Assembly: GCF_002994745.2 (NCBI RefSeq)
Contig: NW_020126850.1
Coordinates: 83,161-147,160 of the forward strand
Source of the DNA: Rosa chinensis
Lineage: Eukaryota > Streptophyta > Magnoliopsida > Rosales > Rosaceae
Length of the DNA stretch: 64,000 bases
Direction of reading: 5' to 3'
Positions 34,721 to 45,792 of this stretch are shown here, in pieces. How positions within the stretch are numbered: the stretch's first letter is position 1; the number at the start of each line of letters is the position of its first letter. The translations under genes were made by a program, and so were the position numbers. The notes beneath the pieces were generated by a model. It searched no databases, was not told the origin of the DNA, and saw only the letters and a list, made by a program, of their open reading frames with translations.

Positions 34721-36693
34721 TTTTGCTAGTCCCTTAGCAAAATCAAACTAAGACACACCCTAAGACTCAACGAAAATTTAAAGACTTGACACGAAACAGA
34801 CTCTATAGCCCTTCAACTTTTTGTCTCAGCAATCTCTTACTTTCACAACACCAAGATTAGCACTTCACCAAGAATAAATGTTTAGGCATTCGAGAGTTAA
34901 TTAAAACACATAATCTTCACATACACAAGTAGGACTTGGTTGTAACAATGGTGATCGGTTCTGTTAAGCATGTTTCAGACAAGTATGATTCAATTCCTCA
35001 CAAGTTATATCCACTCTTTCTTCTCTCAGATCATGGCAATGCTTAAAAGCTTATACACTCAAGTATATGTGAAAGATAGCAAGTATATCACATAATTCAA
35101 GAAACGAAAGCACATGTATAATTTATTTTAAAGATCTCATGAAGGATACCAACTACTTGCACAGATGGACCCAAGCCATAGGTTCAACTCTTGTAACTCA
35201 TCTCCACATCAAAGGCTGTCCCATCTTAAGGATCAAGAAGGTCTTATCAAGGGTTGTAATGGGGCTAGGGCTTAAGGTTTAAGGAAATGAAAGGTAAGGA
35301 TTTATCAAAGTGTCCTAAAAACCTAGCAGAGCATATGTAGATGTAGAGACCTCAAGAAATCCACCAAGGTATTGCAAAAACGTCACTTTCCCTAGAGGTA
35401 ACATAAAAGGGGCCTAATGTCTTCATGTTGGGCCCAATCTTCATTGTAAACTTCCCTTGAACTATAGTGAATGGACAAAGGCCAAATTTTTCTGTAGTGG
35501 GCCTTCAGTTCAACGTAAACTCCAAAATCACCAAGTATGGGGGACTAAAATCCATAAACATTTTTCTTTCTTTTCTTTTTAGCCGTATACATTTTTTTTC
35601 TTTTTTTTTTTTTTTTTTTTTCTTTTCTCGGCTTTTTCATATATTTTTCTTTTATGGACAAGTCTACCCCCACACTTTAACTTTCACCTCTTCTCAATTT
35701 TCATCCTTAGCACCAAACCCACGAAGTATGTCTCAAAAGATAGCTCCACTAAGTTCTTAGAACAAAGGGTAGGGTTTTAACTATACTAAGCTTCATGGTT
35801 AAGGGTTTTAAGGGTGATGAATGAAAAGGCTCAATGTAGGCTCAAAGGGGCTTATCTAGGGGAGTCCCACGACGGGCACAATTAGGGACACAGGTTTATT
35901 TGGCAATGGTGGAAATTCCTAGGGTGCCTCTATCCCTTCCAGAATCAGGGCCATGTATTGACAAACGTCTCAACAAGTACAAGAGTGAATTCTAGCATTC
36001 TCTAGTCCATCAAACTTAATCTATGGCAAGCAATCAATCAAATGAAGAATAATGAGATCATCAAAATATCGCCAAGAAAATAAGAATATATTTTTCATTT
36101 CACTCCAAGAAAAAGGAACATGGCTCAATTATCTCACATGGGCTTATATGAATCAAAACTCATCCTAACATGCTCATATTCTGTACCAAAGTTTTCGAAT
36201 CCATATCCACTACAAGGCACACATTTTTCATATATCTCAATTAACCAAAGAATACCATGTTTAAAAATCATCTCAATCTTGTGATCCTCTTTTAGTCATG
36301 ATTTTAGAGATATAGAATCATCCTAGACAGTTGAAAGGGCATCCTAAGACTCAAAACAAAAACAAAAGCAACGAAAATTTTTAAATTTTTGACATTTTTC
36401 AATTTTTTTGTATTTTTCAATATATGACTCAAGATAAAAGTGTAAATCCCTTCCCCCACACTTAAATATTGCATTGTCCTCAATGTAATCAATAAAAACA
36501 TGCAATGAAACACTTAAGCATATAGGGATGAAATTTACGAAAATGACTACCAACATAAAGAAAAATTGGAGAAGTAAAAGGGAGAGAAAAACAAATCTGC
36601 GTTGATGACTCCTCCACAGCTACTTCAGAATTGGGTTGCCTCCCAAGCAGCGCTTAATGTTTATAGTCTTTCAGCCTAGACTTGTACCTCCAT
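34721..36693 (-). other. 3' untranslated region of E5
   Basis: About 2 kb with no credible frame. It holds two further polypurine-like strings on the minus strand: AAAGTGTGGGGGTAG (about 35667-35682) and TAAGTGTGGGGGAAGGG (36448-36464). A long T-rich tract lies at about 35588-35625. Related Athila elements may carry an env-like frame in this position; none is seen here. Confidence 0.75.
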
Positions 36694-39600
36694 TTAATCC
36701 TCAGGGTTTGGAACGTTTTGGAGGGGTACATCCTCCACTTCATGTTCCACAAATGCCTCATAGTAAGGCTTCAAGCGATGGCCATTCACTTTGAACTCGT
36801 TGCTTGTATGTTCACTCTTTATCTGCACAGCTCCATGAGGAAACACATGAGTGATAACAAAAGGTCCAATCCAACGAGAACGAAGCTTACCTGGGAAGAG
36901 TTTGAGACGAGAATGGAAGAGAAGAACTTTTTGACCCACAACAAAAGTCTTTCTTCGAATCATTTTGTCATGGAATGCCTTAGTCTTATCCTTGTAAATT
37001 TTGCACTTTCAAAGGCATCATTCCTTATCTCCTCTAACTCTTGCAATTGCAACTTCCTATGAAGCCCAGCTGCATCCATATCCATGTTGAACTGCTTCAC
37101 AGCCCACCAAGCTTTGTGCTCCAACTCCACAGGTAAATGGCATGGTTTGCCATAGACAATTCGATATGGTGACATACCTATGGGAGTTTTGTATGCAGTT
37201 CTGTAGGCCCACAAAGCATCCTCTAGACGCAAGGACCAGTCCTTCCTGTTGGGGTTCACTGTCTTCTCCAATATCCCCTTAATCTGACGATTAGAGACCT
37301 CAGCCTGCCCACTAGTTTGTGGGTGATAAGGTGTAGAAACCTTATGTGTGACATCATATCTCTTCAAGAGAGCCTCAATCGTCCGATTGCAAAAATGGGA
37401 TCCTCCATCACTAATGAGAACTCTAGGCATTCCAAACCTGCTAAAGATGTTAGACTTGATAAAATCTGCAACAACCTTAGAGTCATTAGTTCTAGTGGCC
37501 TTTGCTTCCACCCATTTGGAAACATAGTCCACTGCAAGTAAGATATAGAGAAACCCAAAAGATGAAGGGAAAGGTCCCATGAAATCTATACCCCAGACAT
37601 CAAATATTTCAACAGTTATTATATTGGACAATGGCATTTGATCTCTAGGACCTAGATTTCCTGTTCTTTGGCACTTATCACAAGTTAAACAATAGGCATG
37701 TGCATCCTAAATAATGTTGGCCAATAGAACCCAGACTCTAGCACCTTAAACGCAGTCTTCTTAGACCCAAAGTGTCCCCCACATGCTTTAGAGTGGCAAA
37801 AAGAAAGTATAGCATTATGTTCATGTTCAGGCACACATCTCCTAATCAATTGATCAGAGCAATATTCCACAAATAAGGTTCATCCCAAACATATTGCTTA
37901 ACAGTTTTCTTAAGCCTATCCCTATGAGCACGTGACATGGTATCAGGAATCTTTCTAGACACAATATAATTCACAATGTCTGCATACCATGGTTCACTTA
38001 CCTGAAGTCCAAAGAGTTGCTCGTCTGGAAATGTCTCCACCAGAGGGAGATATCTTCTGCATGCACTAAGCGACTCAAGTGGTCAGCTACCACGTTCTCA
38101 CTACCCTTCTTGTCCTTGATTTCCACGTCGAATTCTTGCAAGAGTAGGATCCATCTGATGAGCCTTGGTTTCGCCTCCTTCTTGGTCATCAAGTATTTCA
38201 AAGCTGCATGGTCAGTAAAGATAGTAACTTTGGTACCAAGTAAATAAGAGCGAAACTTCTCAAGGGCAAAGACAACTGCAAGGAGCTCTTTCTCTGTGGT
38301 GGAGTAATTCATTTGTGCATCATTGAGAGTCCTTGAGGCGTAGTAGATGGCATAGGGCAGCTTTTCCTTCCTTTGTCCCAAAACGGCTCCAACTGCGTAG
38401 TCAGAGGCATCACACATTAACTCAAAGGGCAAGGACCAGTCTGGAGGTAACATGATGGGGCAGATGTCAACAACTCCTTAAGCTTGTCAAAAGCTTCTTG
38501 ACACTCCTTGTCAAAGTGGAAGGGCACATCCTTCTGGAGTAGTTGACATAAGGGTCTCGAAATTTTGGAGAAGTCCTTGATGAACCTCCTGTAAAAACCT
38601 GCATGACCAAGGAAAGAACGAATCTCTCTCACAGAAGTGGGAGAGGGTAAGTGACGCACAATATCAACCTTGGCTTTATCAACCTCTATACCCTAGCAGA
38701 GACAATATGTCCTAGAACTATTCCTTGTTTAACCATAAAATGGCATTTTTCCCAGTTTAAGACAAGGTTAGTTTCCATGCAACGTTTCAGAATTATCTCC
38801 AGATTATTAAGACAATCATCAAAATTCTTTCCAAAAACTGAAAAGTCATCCATGAATACCTCTATGATTTTCTCAATATAATCTGAAAAGATACTTACCA
38901 TACACCTCTGAAAGGTACCTGGAGCGTTGCAAAGTCCGAAAGGCATACGTCTATAGGCAAACGTTCCAAAGGGGCAAGTGAAGGTTGTCTTCTCTTGATC
39001 TTCATTTGCAATTGCAATCTGGTTGTAACCAGAGTATCCATCCAGAAAACAATAGTAGTCATGTCCAGCTAAGCGCTCAAGCATCTGATCAATGAATGGC
39101 AGAGGAAAGTGGTCTTTCCTTGTAGTTGCGTTGAGCCTCCTATAGTCAATGCACACTCTGTGGCCTGTGACTGTCCTTTGGGGCACCAGTTCGTTATCAG
39201 CATTCTTTACCACAGTGATCCCAGACTTCTTGGGCACGACCTGAACTGGAGAGACCCACTTGGAGTCAGAAATAGGGTAGATTACCCCACAATCAAGGAG
39301 TTTGATAACCTCCTTCTTCACTACTTCCATCATTGGAGGGTTGAGACGACGTTGAGCCTCTCTAGTGGGTTTAGACCCCTCCTCTAGAAGTATTCTGTGG
39401 ACGCAAGTTGTAGGGCTGATTCCCTTGATATCCGCCAATGTCCATCCTATGGCGGTCTTGTGTTGCTTCAACATTTCCACCAACTTCTCTTCTTGTGGAG
39501 TTGTTAGTGCAGAGGACACAATCACTGGCAAGGTTTCCTTGTCCCCTAAGTAGACATACTTCAAATGGTCTGGAAGAGGTTTTAGCTCAAGTTCTGGGGC

Positions 39601-39875
39601 CTGGACCACTGAAGGTAATGTCTTGTTAGTGGATAACTGAATGGACAAAGGAGAAACAGACTTACCTATAAAGGGTGATGCCTCAAGGAAGGAGACGTTT
39701 TCAATGATTTTATCCTCACAAGTGTCTTTCAACTTGTCCTCTGAGATGGTGACGCCTTCCTTTGTATAGCCTACCCCACTCTCAAGGGTAGTGACTAGGG
39801 TATCCTCATGCATAACATCAAACATTTTCTGCGCAAGTTCATCCAGAATGTCAGCAGAAAAACAATCATTAACCT
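36694..39875 (-). pseudogene. Pol of E5 (reverse transcriptase, RNase H, integrase), frameshifted
   Basis: Read on the minus strand, the pieces are: 39825-38686 (post-protease linker and reverse transcriptase with YSGYNQIAI and the FMDD catalytic motif), 38659-38417, 38453-37998 (RNase H with CDAS and FTDH), 38040-37846, 37870-37685 (zinc-binding domain of integrase, [21 protein letters not shown]), 37637-36960 (integrase core, GIDFMGP and ISDGGSHF) and 36963-36694 (C-terminal part, ending NPED). Against E2 each break is a single missing base, near 39885, 38690, 38450, 38055, 37868, 37710 and 37005. Apart from these the text is well conserved, so the copy is either recently decayed or poorly sequenced. 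Confidence 0.88.
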
Positions 39876-42347
39876 CTAGGGGTACCTCATGGCTTCAAAG
39901 ATGTTAAAGCCAATAATGTCACCATCGAACTCCATTGTAAGAGAGCCTTCATACACATCAATCTTCGTCCTAGCTGTCCTTAAGAAAGGACGTCCCAAAA
40001 GCAATGGAGTGGAACTTACAGGGGAGTCCTCCATTTCCAACACATAGAAATCAGCTGGGAAGATAAGATGGTTAACCTGTACAAGCACATCCTCCAACAA
40101 ACCTCTAGGGTATGCATTGGATCTGTCAGCTAACTGAATGATAACGTTGTCAGATTTAAGTTCCCCTAGACCTAGGGTTTCATAAACAGAGTAGGGCATA
40201 ACATTAACAGATGCACCTAGGTCTAGCATGGCATTCTTAAATCTGGAGTTACCAATAGTACAAGGAATAGTAAAGCTTCCAGGATCCTTACACTTTGGAG
40301 GAATCTTCCTCTGAATCAGGGCAGAGACATTCTCACTTACCTTTACCACCTCCTTTTCACGGTTTACTCTCCTAGTAGTGCAAAGCTCTTTGAGGAACTT
40401 GGCATACTTAGGGACTTGCTTGATGGCCTCTAGGAGGGGTAGGTTCACTTGCACCTTCTTGAAAGTTTCTAAGATGGCTTGGTCACTTTGATCCTTCTTA
40501 GATTGGGCAAACCTGCGTGGGAAGGGCATGCAAGAAGTAGAAGGGTTAGCAATAACCGAATTTGTTAAGTTAGAATTACTACCTGATACTTCCGGTTTTG
40601 CCTTTAACGGTGAAGACGCCCTTGTCTCTTCCTTGGACGTTGCAGGGTCCTTCTCAAGACCCAACTTGGTGGGCTCTTGGTCTTCCTCAATCTCTATGCT
40701 CATTTGGACCTTCTTGGGTTGCTTGGGTGGATCCACCAACAGTCTTCCACTCCTCGTAGTCACAACTGATGCATTCTCCACATTACCCTTAGGGTTAGGT
40801 ATTGTGCCACTAGGAAGCTTCCCAGTCTCATGAATCTTGCTCATGAAGTCCACAACTTGGCCCATCTGTTTCTTAAGATCTGCAATATCCTTAGTGTGGG
40901 TCTGTTGTCCTTGAATCAAAGCTTGAGTAGAGTTTGTCAAGGCTTGGGTGGAACTAGTCAAGGCTTCCAACGTTTTGTCATAGTGAGACATTGAAGGTCC
41001 TGAGTTCTGTTGAGGAGGAGGCATGTAGGGCCTTTGAAAAGATGATCCTTGGAATGAAGGCCCTTGAGGACGTTGGAAGTTCCCACCAAGAGGATTCTGA
41101 ACGTTATCATTGTTGGTCCACTTGAAGTTGGGATGGTCCCTCCATCCTGGGTTGTACGTATTGGAGTAAGGATCATGTCTAGGACGTTGAGGTCCTCCTT
41201 GGTATCCTCCTTGATATCCTCCAATAGCATTTGCAGATTCCCATCCTCCATTCTCATTAAGTTGAGGGCACTGATCTGTAACATGCCCTTGCATAGAGCA
41301 TACCCCACAAGCTATTGTTGCACTTGGTCCCTTGGAACTTACCACTTGGTTCATGAGTAGAGTAAGCTTATTCAGTTGGTCCTCAATTGCAGTATTCTTG
41401 CTCATCTCATGCACCCTACGAGTAGAGTGTCCTACCCCCTCATATTGTTGAGAGTTCAAGGCACGATTAGCTATCAGCTCCTTCCCAACTGTAGGGGACT
41501 TATCCACAAAAGCTCCTCCAGCTGCAGCATCCAACATTTGCCTTTCCAAGGGTAAGAGTCCTTCATAGAAACATGTGAGTAGGGTCTCATCCTTCATCTG
41601 ATGTTGAGGACATTGTGCAAGTAAGGAATTGAACCTCTCATAGTAAGCAGCATAGGACTCATCATGGGCTTGCTCTATTCCACTGAGCTTCTTTCTAAGT
41701 GTGATGACCTTAGAAGCTGGGAAGTATTTCTCCAAGAAGGCCTTTCTCATTGTCTCCCATGAAGTGATACGTCCTGCAGGGAGTTCATATAGCCAATCCT
41801 TGGCTCTATCAGCTAGAGAGAATGGAAATGCTCTCATCTTAAGAAGGTTCTCATCTGCCCCTTGTGGTTGCATGTTTGCACAAACAGATTGAAATTCTCG
41901 AACATGCTTGTTAGCGTCCTCCATATTAAGTCCATGGAAGATAGGGAGCTTGTGCAACAAACCACTCTTTAGCTCAAACTCTGCTTGTCTTCCAGCTGCA
42001 GGGGGAGGGTATACTATGCCTGTAGGGGGTCCTCCTTCAACAGTTGCAGTGGAAAGTTCCCTAATAGATGCCATTCTCTCTTCTTCGACTTCTTCAGGTG
42101 GTGGTGTAGGTGGTGGTGTAGAGTTGGACGAAATCACCGGTGAAGGTGAACGTGAAGGAGGAGATGGACTTGGTGTAGGTGATGTAGACTCCTCAGAACA
42201 GTAGGTCCTCTTCCCTTGTTCGTTAAAGATGTACCCTCTGTGTGTCGAAGGGGAAGGGCTTGTCTGCTCAAGAAGTGAAGGACCCTTCAAGCGAGCGAGC
42301 CTTGCTTCAATTTCCTTTAGTGTAGAGGATCTAAAAGGCTCGGTCAT
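39876..42347 (-). CDS. Gag-protease frame of E5
   Basis: 823 residues from the conserved ATGACCGAGCC. Ser/Pro-rich region about residues 54-86; capsid-type domain about 135-270; zinc knuckle C347-X2-C350-X4-H355-X4-C360; protease motif DLGASVNVMPYSVYETLG beginning near D709. The frame stops with TAG just after FNIFEAMRYP because one base is missing relative to E2 (TACCCC for TATCCCC). In E2 and E1 the frame runs on into Pol, so Gag and Pol of this family were one polyprotein. This is the longest uninterrupted alpha frame in the window. Confidence 0.9.
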   Translation of the reverse strand: MTEPFRSSTLKEIEARLARLKGPSLLEQTSPSPSTHRGYIFNEQGKRTYCSEESTSPTPSPSPPSRSPSPVISSNSTPPPTPPPEEVEEERMASIRELSTATVEGGPPTGIVYPPPAAGRQAEFELKSGLLHKLPIFHGLNMEDANKHVREFQSVCANMQPQGADENLLKMRAFPFSLADRAKDWLYELPAGRITSWETMRKAFLEKYFPASKVITLRKKLSGIEQAHDESYAAYYERFNSLLAQCPQHQMKDETLLTCFYEGLLPLERQMLDAAAGGAFVDKSPTVGKELIANRALNSQQYEGVGHSTRRVHEMSKNTAIEDQLNKLTLLMNQVVSSKGPSATIACGVCSMQGHVTDQCPQLNENGGWESANAIGGYQGGYQGGPQRPRHDPYSNTYNPGWRDHPNFKWTNNDNVQNPLGGNFQRPQGPSFQGSSFQRPYMPPPQQNSGPSMSHYDKTLEALTSSTQALTNSTQALIQGQQTHTKDIADLKKQMGQVVDFMSKIHETGKLPSGTIPNPKGNVENASVVTTRSGRLLVDPPKQPKKVQMSIEIEEDQEPTKLGLEKDPATSKEETRASSPLKAKPEVSGSNSNLTNSVIANPSTSCMPFPRRFAQSKKDQSDQAILETFKKVQVNLPLLEAIKQVPKYAKFLKELCTTRRVNREKEVVKVSENVSALIQRKIPPKCKDPGSFTIPCTIGNSRFKNAMLDLGASVNVMPYSVYETLGLGELKSDNVIIQLADRSNAYPRGLLEDVLVQVNHLIFPADFYVLEMEDSPVSSTPLLLGRPFLRTARTKIDVYEGSLTMEFDGDIIGFNIFEAMRYP

Positions 42348-43251
42348 TCATAGGAATCCTGAACATCATCAAAATTCAAAGAAGTTAGCAAAGTATAAAG
42401 TGAGTTAATTACAAATTAGTGATTTATACATCAACCTTACTATTCACGAGTCACTATTCACAAGTTACTATTCACGACTTTACTATTTATGATTTATACA
42501 AGTATAAAGAGAAGTACAAATTACAAACTATCCACAATCTTTTCACAAATAGACCACGTAAGAAGTTTATACAAGTATAAAAAAATGTACAAAACAACAC
42601 AATTTACAAGTGGAGGTTATGTTCAAGTATCTTATTATCTTTACAAAATAAAGTTAATATCTCAATTGATTACAAGTTGTAAGTCGAGCCCAATAGAAAC
42701 CACTACTATTGGTGAGCTACGATCTAGGGATAGTCGCCTAGACATAAGTCACTTTCCTTTGTTTCAGAAGGCTAGATGGCCAGATTAAGAGGTAAGTGAG
42801 AGGGAGGACTCATTTTGGTGACACTACGGAGGCTACTCCCTCATTGAGGTTTAGGCCCCTATTGGCTACTCCCACATTGTGGTTTACGCACGGTCTATAG
42901 TATCTCTGAGATCCAATTTGAACCCATCACCCAGGGTCTCAACCTAAGACACCACCTATATGCCCCTTACTCAGCTTGGAAAGAACTCATGTGTTAGACA
43001 GTTCTCCAAATGTTAATAAAAGCCGCCCTCAACTTCAAAAGACCTTAGAAAGGCACTAATGAAGGGTTAAGGCCAATATTAACAAAAGGGCCCTTATCTA
43101 CTCATACGATTTTACACACTTATAACAATCAAGAAGTTAACAATATTTACAATTAATTCTTTACATTTCTTTTGTTTAACAAGATTAGACACAATTTACA
43201 CAAAACTTTCACACAAACAAACAAAACGTCACTATTCACATCTAATTATCT

Positions 43252-43293
<42 letters not shown>

Positions 43294-43428
43294 CACGAAA
43301 TTAAGTAAAATTACTTCTATTCTTTCCTTTTCTTTACAATTATTTTCAACACTTAGGTACGGGAACAGGGAGTCTCGATGTGCAATGGGGCTGAAACAGC
43401 TACCCTTTTCAAGACTATGTTTAATCCA
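42348..43428 (-). other. Truncated leader of E5
   Basis: Holds leader module 2 (about 42690-43110), a T tract of some 40 bases (43254-43293; A on the element strand) and the start of the segment before it, then breaks at 43428. Module 1, the primer binding site and the 5' LTR are missing. Confidence 0.8.
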
Positions 43429-43533
43429 ATATATTCATCTCTTCTTTCAACGTCAAGGGTTCCGAAGTTCCATTCTTTACGTTTACACCTTGAGAAAATA
43501 ATTCAGAAAACTCTTTAGACTAGCCGTGCTCCT
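43429..43533 (+). repeat. 105-bp direct repeat at the right side of E5
   Basis: Identical by eye to 32659-32763 and to the matching part of the E4 5' LTR (about 25253-25357). The left edge is a 5-bp microhomology ATATA with the leader of E5. Normal integration would leave only CTCCT here. Confidence 0.9.
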
Positions 43534-44589
43534 CTCCATCCTCTAGGGCAACCACGAAGTGCAAGCAAGGCCAAGGAAGAAGAAGACAAGCCGTGCACAC
43601 CATCCACCCTCCACCTTGAAGATTGCTTTCGAAATTCAAGAGACCACATCATCACTTCATTCATCTCATCTTCATCACGGTGTAATCCGATTCTCCTTGT
43701 ACCTTTGCTTTGTATTTTCGTTGGTTTTGCCTTAGTTGACACATATGTATGAACAAGTATTGTTTTCTGAAATTTTATGATGAATTGTTAATTTTCAGAT
43801 TCATATATTGCGATTTATGGTTGCTTTTGTGTGAGTGTTTGATTAAATTTGCATGATAGATAACTTTTGTATTTTAATCTTATGTGGTTGCAAACACTTA
43901 GGGTTTTGATATAATTGGTGCTACGAATTTAAGAACATGAATCAACTTTTTGGTTTTGTGTTCTTGGATCGATAAGTAGTAAAGGTTTTGTACAAAAACC
44001 GAATTTAATCAAAGAAGATTGCAATTAGGTGGACTTTTTCATACTAAGTTGCACATTTGAGTTGATAGCCTTTCTAGGTGCTTAATGCGTTAAACATGAC
44101 ATGATTGACTAGCTTTCTAGGGTTTGATTGCATGTTTGATAGGATTAATCTAGGTGCTTTCGCTTAGGTTAATTAGCATTGAAAGTAAAATATGGGAAAT
44201 TGTTTGCTTTTGAACGTTTCACATGATCAACTCCTCTTGCATGACTATGATGAACAATGATGAACTTGAATCAATTTTAATCATGAGTTTCGACTTTGAT
44301 CTTTGTTCTTACATTCCATTTATATTTTTATGTTTTTGCGTTTTTAATTATTTAGTTAGCTTTTATTTTCGAAAATAGAAAACCAAAATCAAAAATCCCC
44401 CCTTTTTCGTAAATATGTATATATTTTGTTTTATTTTTGTAAATATTATACTTTGTTTTAATTTTAATTGTTTAATTGTTTGATAATGACAGGTGTACCC
44501 TCAATCCCCGGAATAGAACGATCCCTATTTACTTTATACTACTAATGACATTTCAGGGTTAAATTGGTCGCTTCCCAAAAGCGACATCA
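43534..44589 (+). repeat. E4 3' LTR, piece 2
   Basis: Matches 25358-26413, both being 1056 bp, and ends GCGACATCA followed by the ATGAG duplication. It carries the conserved block CCTCAATCCCCGG and the terminal hairpin. Confidence 0.93.
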
Positions 44590-44594
44590 ATGAG

Positions 44595-45164
44595 AGAACA
44601 AAGATCAAAATCGAAACATATGATTAAAATTGACTCAAACCCTAATATTGTTCATCTAAGTCATGAGAAAGGAGTTGATCATGTGAAACATTCGAAAGCA
44701 AATGAATTCCCATTTTTTACTTTTCAATGCTAATTAACCTAAGCGAAAGCACCTAGATTAATCCTATCAAACATGCAGTCAAACCCTAGAAAGCTAGTCA
44801 ATCATGTCATGTTTAACGCATTACACATAGAGAAAGGCTATCAACTCAAGTGTACAACTTAGTATGGAAAAGTCCACCTAATTGCAATCCTCGTTAATTA
44901 AATTCGATCTTTGTACAAAACCTTTACTACTTTGATTCAAGTTTACACAAAACGAAAAGTCGATTTCATGTTCTTAAACCTAGCACCAATTATATCGAAA
45001 CCCTAAGTGTTTGCAACCACATAAGATTAAAATACAAAAGTTATATATAACGCAAATTCAATTAAACAAACCCACATAAGCAACTGTCGAATCACAATAA
45101 TATGAATCTGAAAATTCTCAATTAATCATAAAAATTCCAGAACTTAATATTTGTTCAAACACAT
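44595..45164 (-). repeat. E3 3' LTR, piece 2
   Basis: Continues 23817-24093 after E4, matching about 51438-52010 of the E3 5' LTR, up to CACAT where solo LTR S4 enters. Confidence 0.9.
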
Positions 45165-45524
45165 TGATAGGAGCAAAAAAGTGTGATAATATTAATGAGT
45201 ATATGCTCCATTTTAGCCTTGTTTCTCCCTTAAGTTTCGTGTTTTGAGTCATCGAGTCATTTTAAGAGTCTTGTAGGGTGTTTGGCGTGAAATAAGCGGA
45301 AAAAGTAAAATTCATGAAAAATCCTAGCTGGATCAGGATTCCTAACTGTCAACTATTTTTGCGGTCTTTACATTTTAATTTCCCTTTATTTTCTCTAGAA
45401 AATTCTGATATTCTCCTGCTTGTTGTAGGAAACGTTGCCTGGTTGAACTCTTGGAAACAGCAATGATGGAGTCATAAAATAAAGCATTAAGATATTTGAC
45501 CAAGCAATGAAGAAGGGAAATAAA

Positions 45525-45710
45525 GGAGAAAAGATGTTTTCAGTTGAGGAATAAAAGAAAAAGATGTTTCAGCTAGAAAATAAATAAGAGAAAGACGTTT
45601 TTAGTTGGGGAATAAAGGAGAAAAGACGTTTTCAGTTGAGGAATAAAAGAAAAAGATGTTTCAGCTGGAAAAATAAATAAGAGAAAGATGTTTCAGCTTG
45701 GAAATTAAAG
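45525..45710 (+). repeat. Two tandem units of about 92 bp in the gamma LTR
   Basis: GGAGAAAAGATGTTTTCAGT at 45525 recurs as GGAGAAAAGACGTTTTCAGT at 45617, with the following text AGGAATAAAAGAAAAAGATG and ATAAATAAGAGAAAGA repeated as well. They lie upstream of the TATA box, where the alpha LTRs also have repeats. Confidence 0.8.
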
Positions 45711-45784
45711 GAATTGCCTTATTATGAGAGGAGTTAAGGCCATAAAGAAGACGTTTCAGTTGGGAAAGCCAACCAATGCTCCCC

Positions 45785-45792
45785 TATAAATA
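45785..45792 (+). promoter_or_regulatory. Putative TATA box in solo LTR S4
   Basis: TATAAATA after CCCC, about 620 bp into the LTR; the best TATA match in the window. Confidence 0.6.

Larger units (their letters stand above)
32764..43428 (-). mobile_element. Element E5, rearranged alpha element with inverted LTR end
   Basis: The left boundary is an intact LTR start (TGATAGG at 32764, + orientation) after CTCCT. The LTR runs to about 33605, then turns into the same LTR in minus orientation, ending at 34702, followed on the minus strand by polypurine tract, 3' untranslated region, pol, gag and half a leader. At 43429-43433 (ATATA, shared by both sides) it switches to E4 LTR sequence. There is no binding site or 5' LTR on the right. 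The simplest reading is an internal inversion plus deletion in a once normal element; misassembly is the alternative. Confidence 0.8.
24094..44589 (+). mobile_element. Element E4, young alpha element lacking pol, target duplication ATGAG
   Basis: Inserted in the 3' LTR of E3 with duplication ATGAG (24089-24093 and 44590-44594); the empty site is visible in the other LTR of E3 near 51430. It has a 5' LTR, binding site, leader, gag with a premature stop, a deletion of nearly all of pol, 3' untranslated region, polypurine tract, and a 3' LTR (31499-32763 plus 43534-44589) split by E5. The two LTRs differ by eye at only about two positions, so the insertion is recent. It cannot supply enzymes for itself. 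Confidence 0.93.

Noticed and set aside
34721..36693. Possible env-like gene between pol and the 3' LTR, as in some Athila elements
   Set aside because: No frame longer than about 80 codons on the element strand, no membrane segments in order, and stops are frequent in all copies (E2, E3, E4, E5).
36682..37062. A 126-codon + strand frame
   Set aside because: It is antisense to the integrase C-terminal region of E5; a mirror frame exists opposite the same region of E2 (57797-58048).
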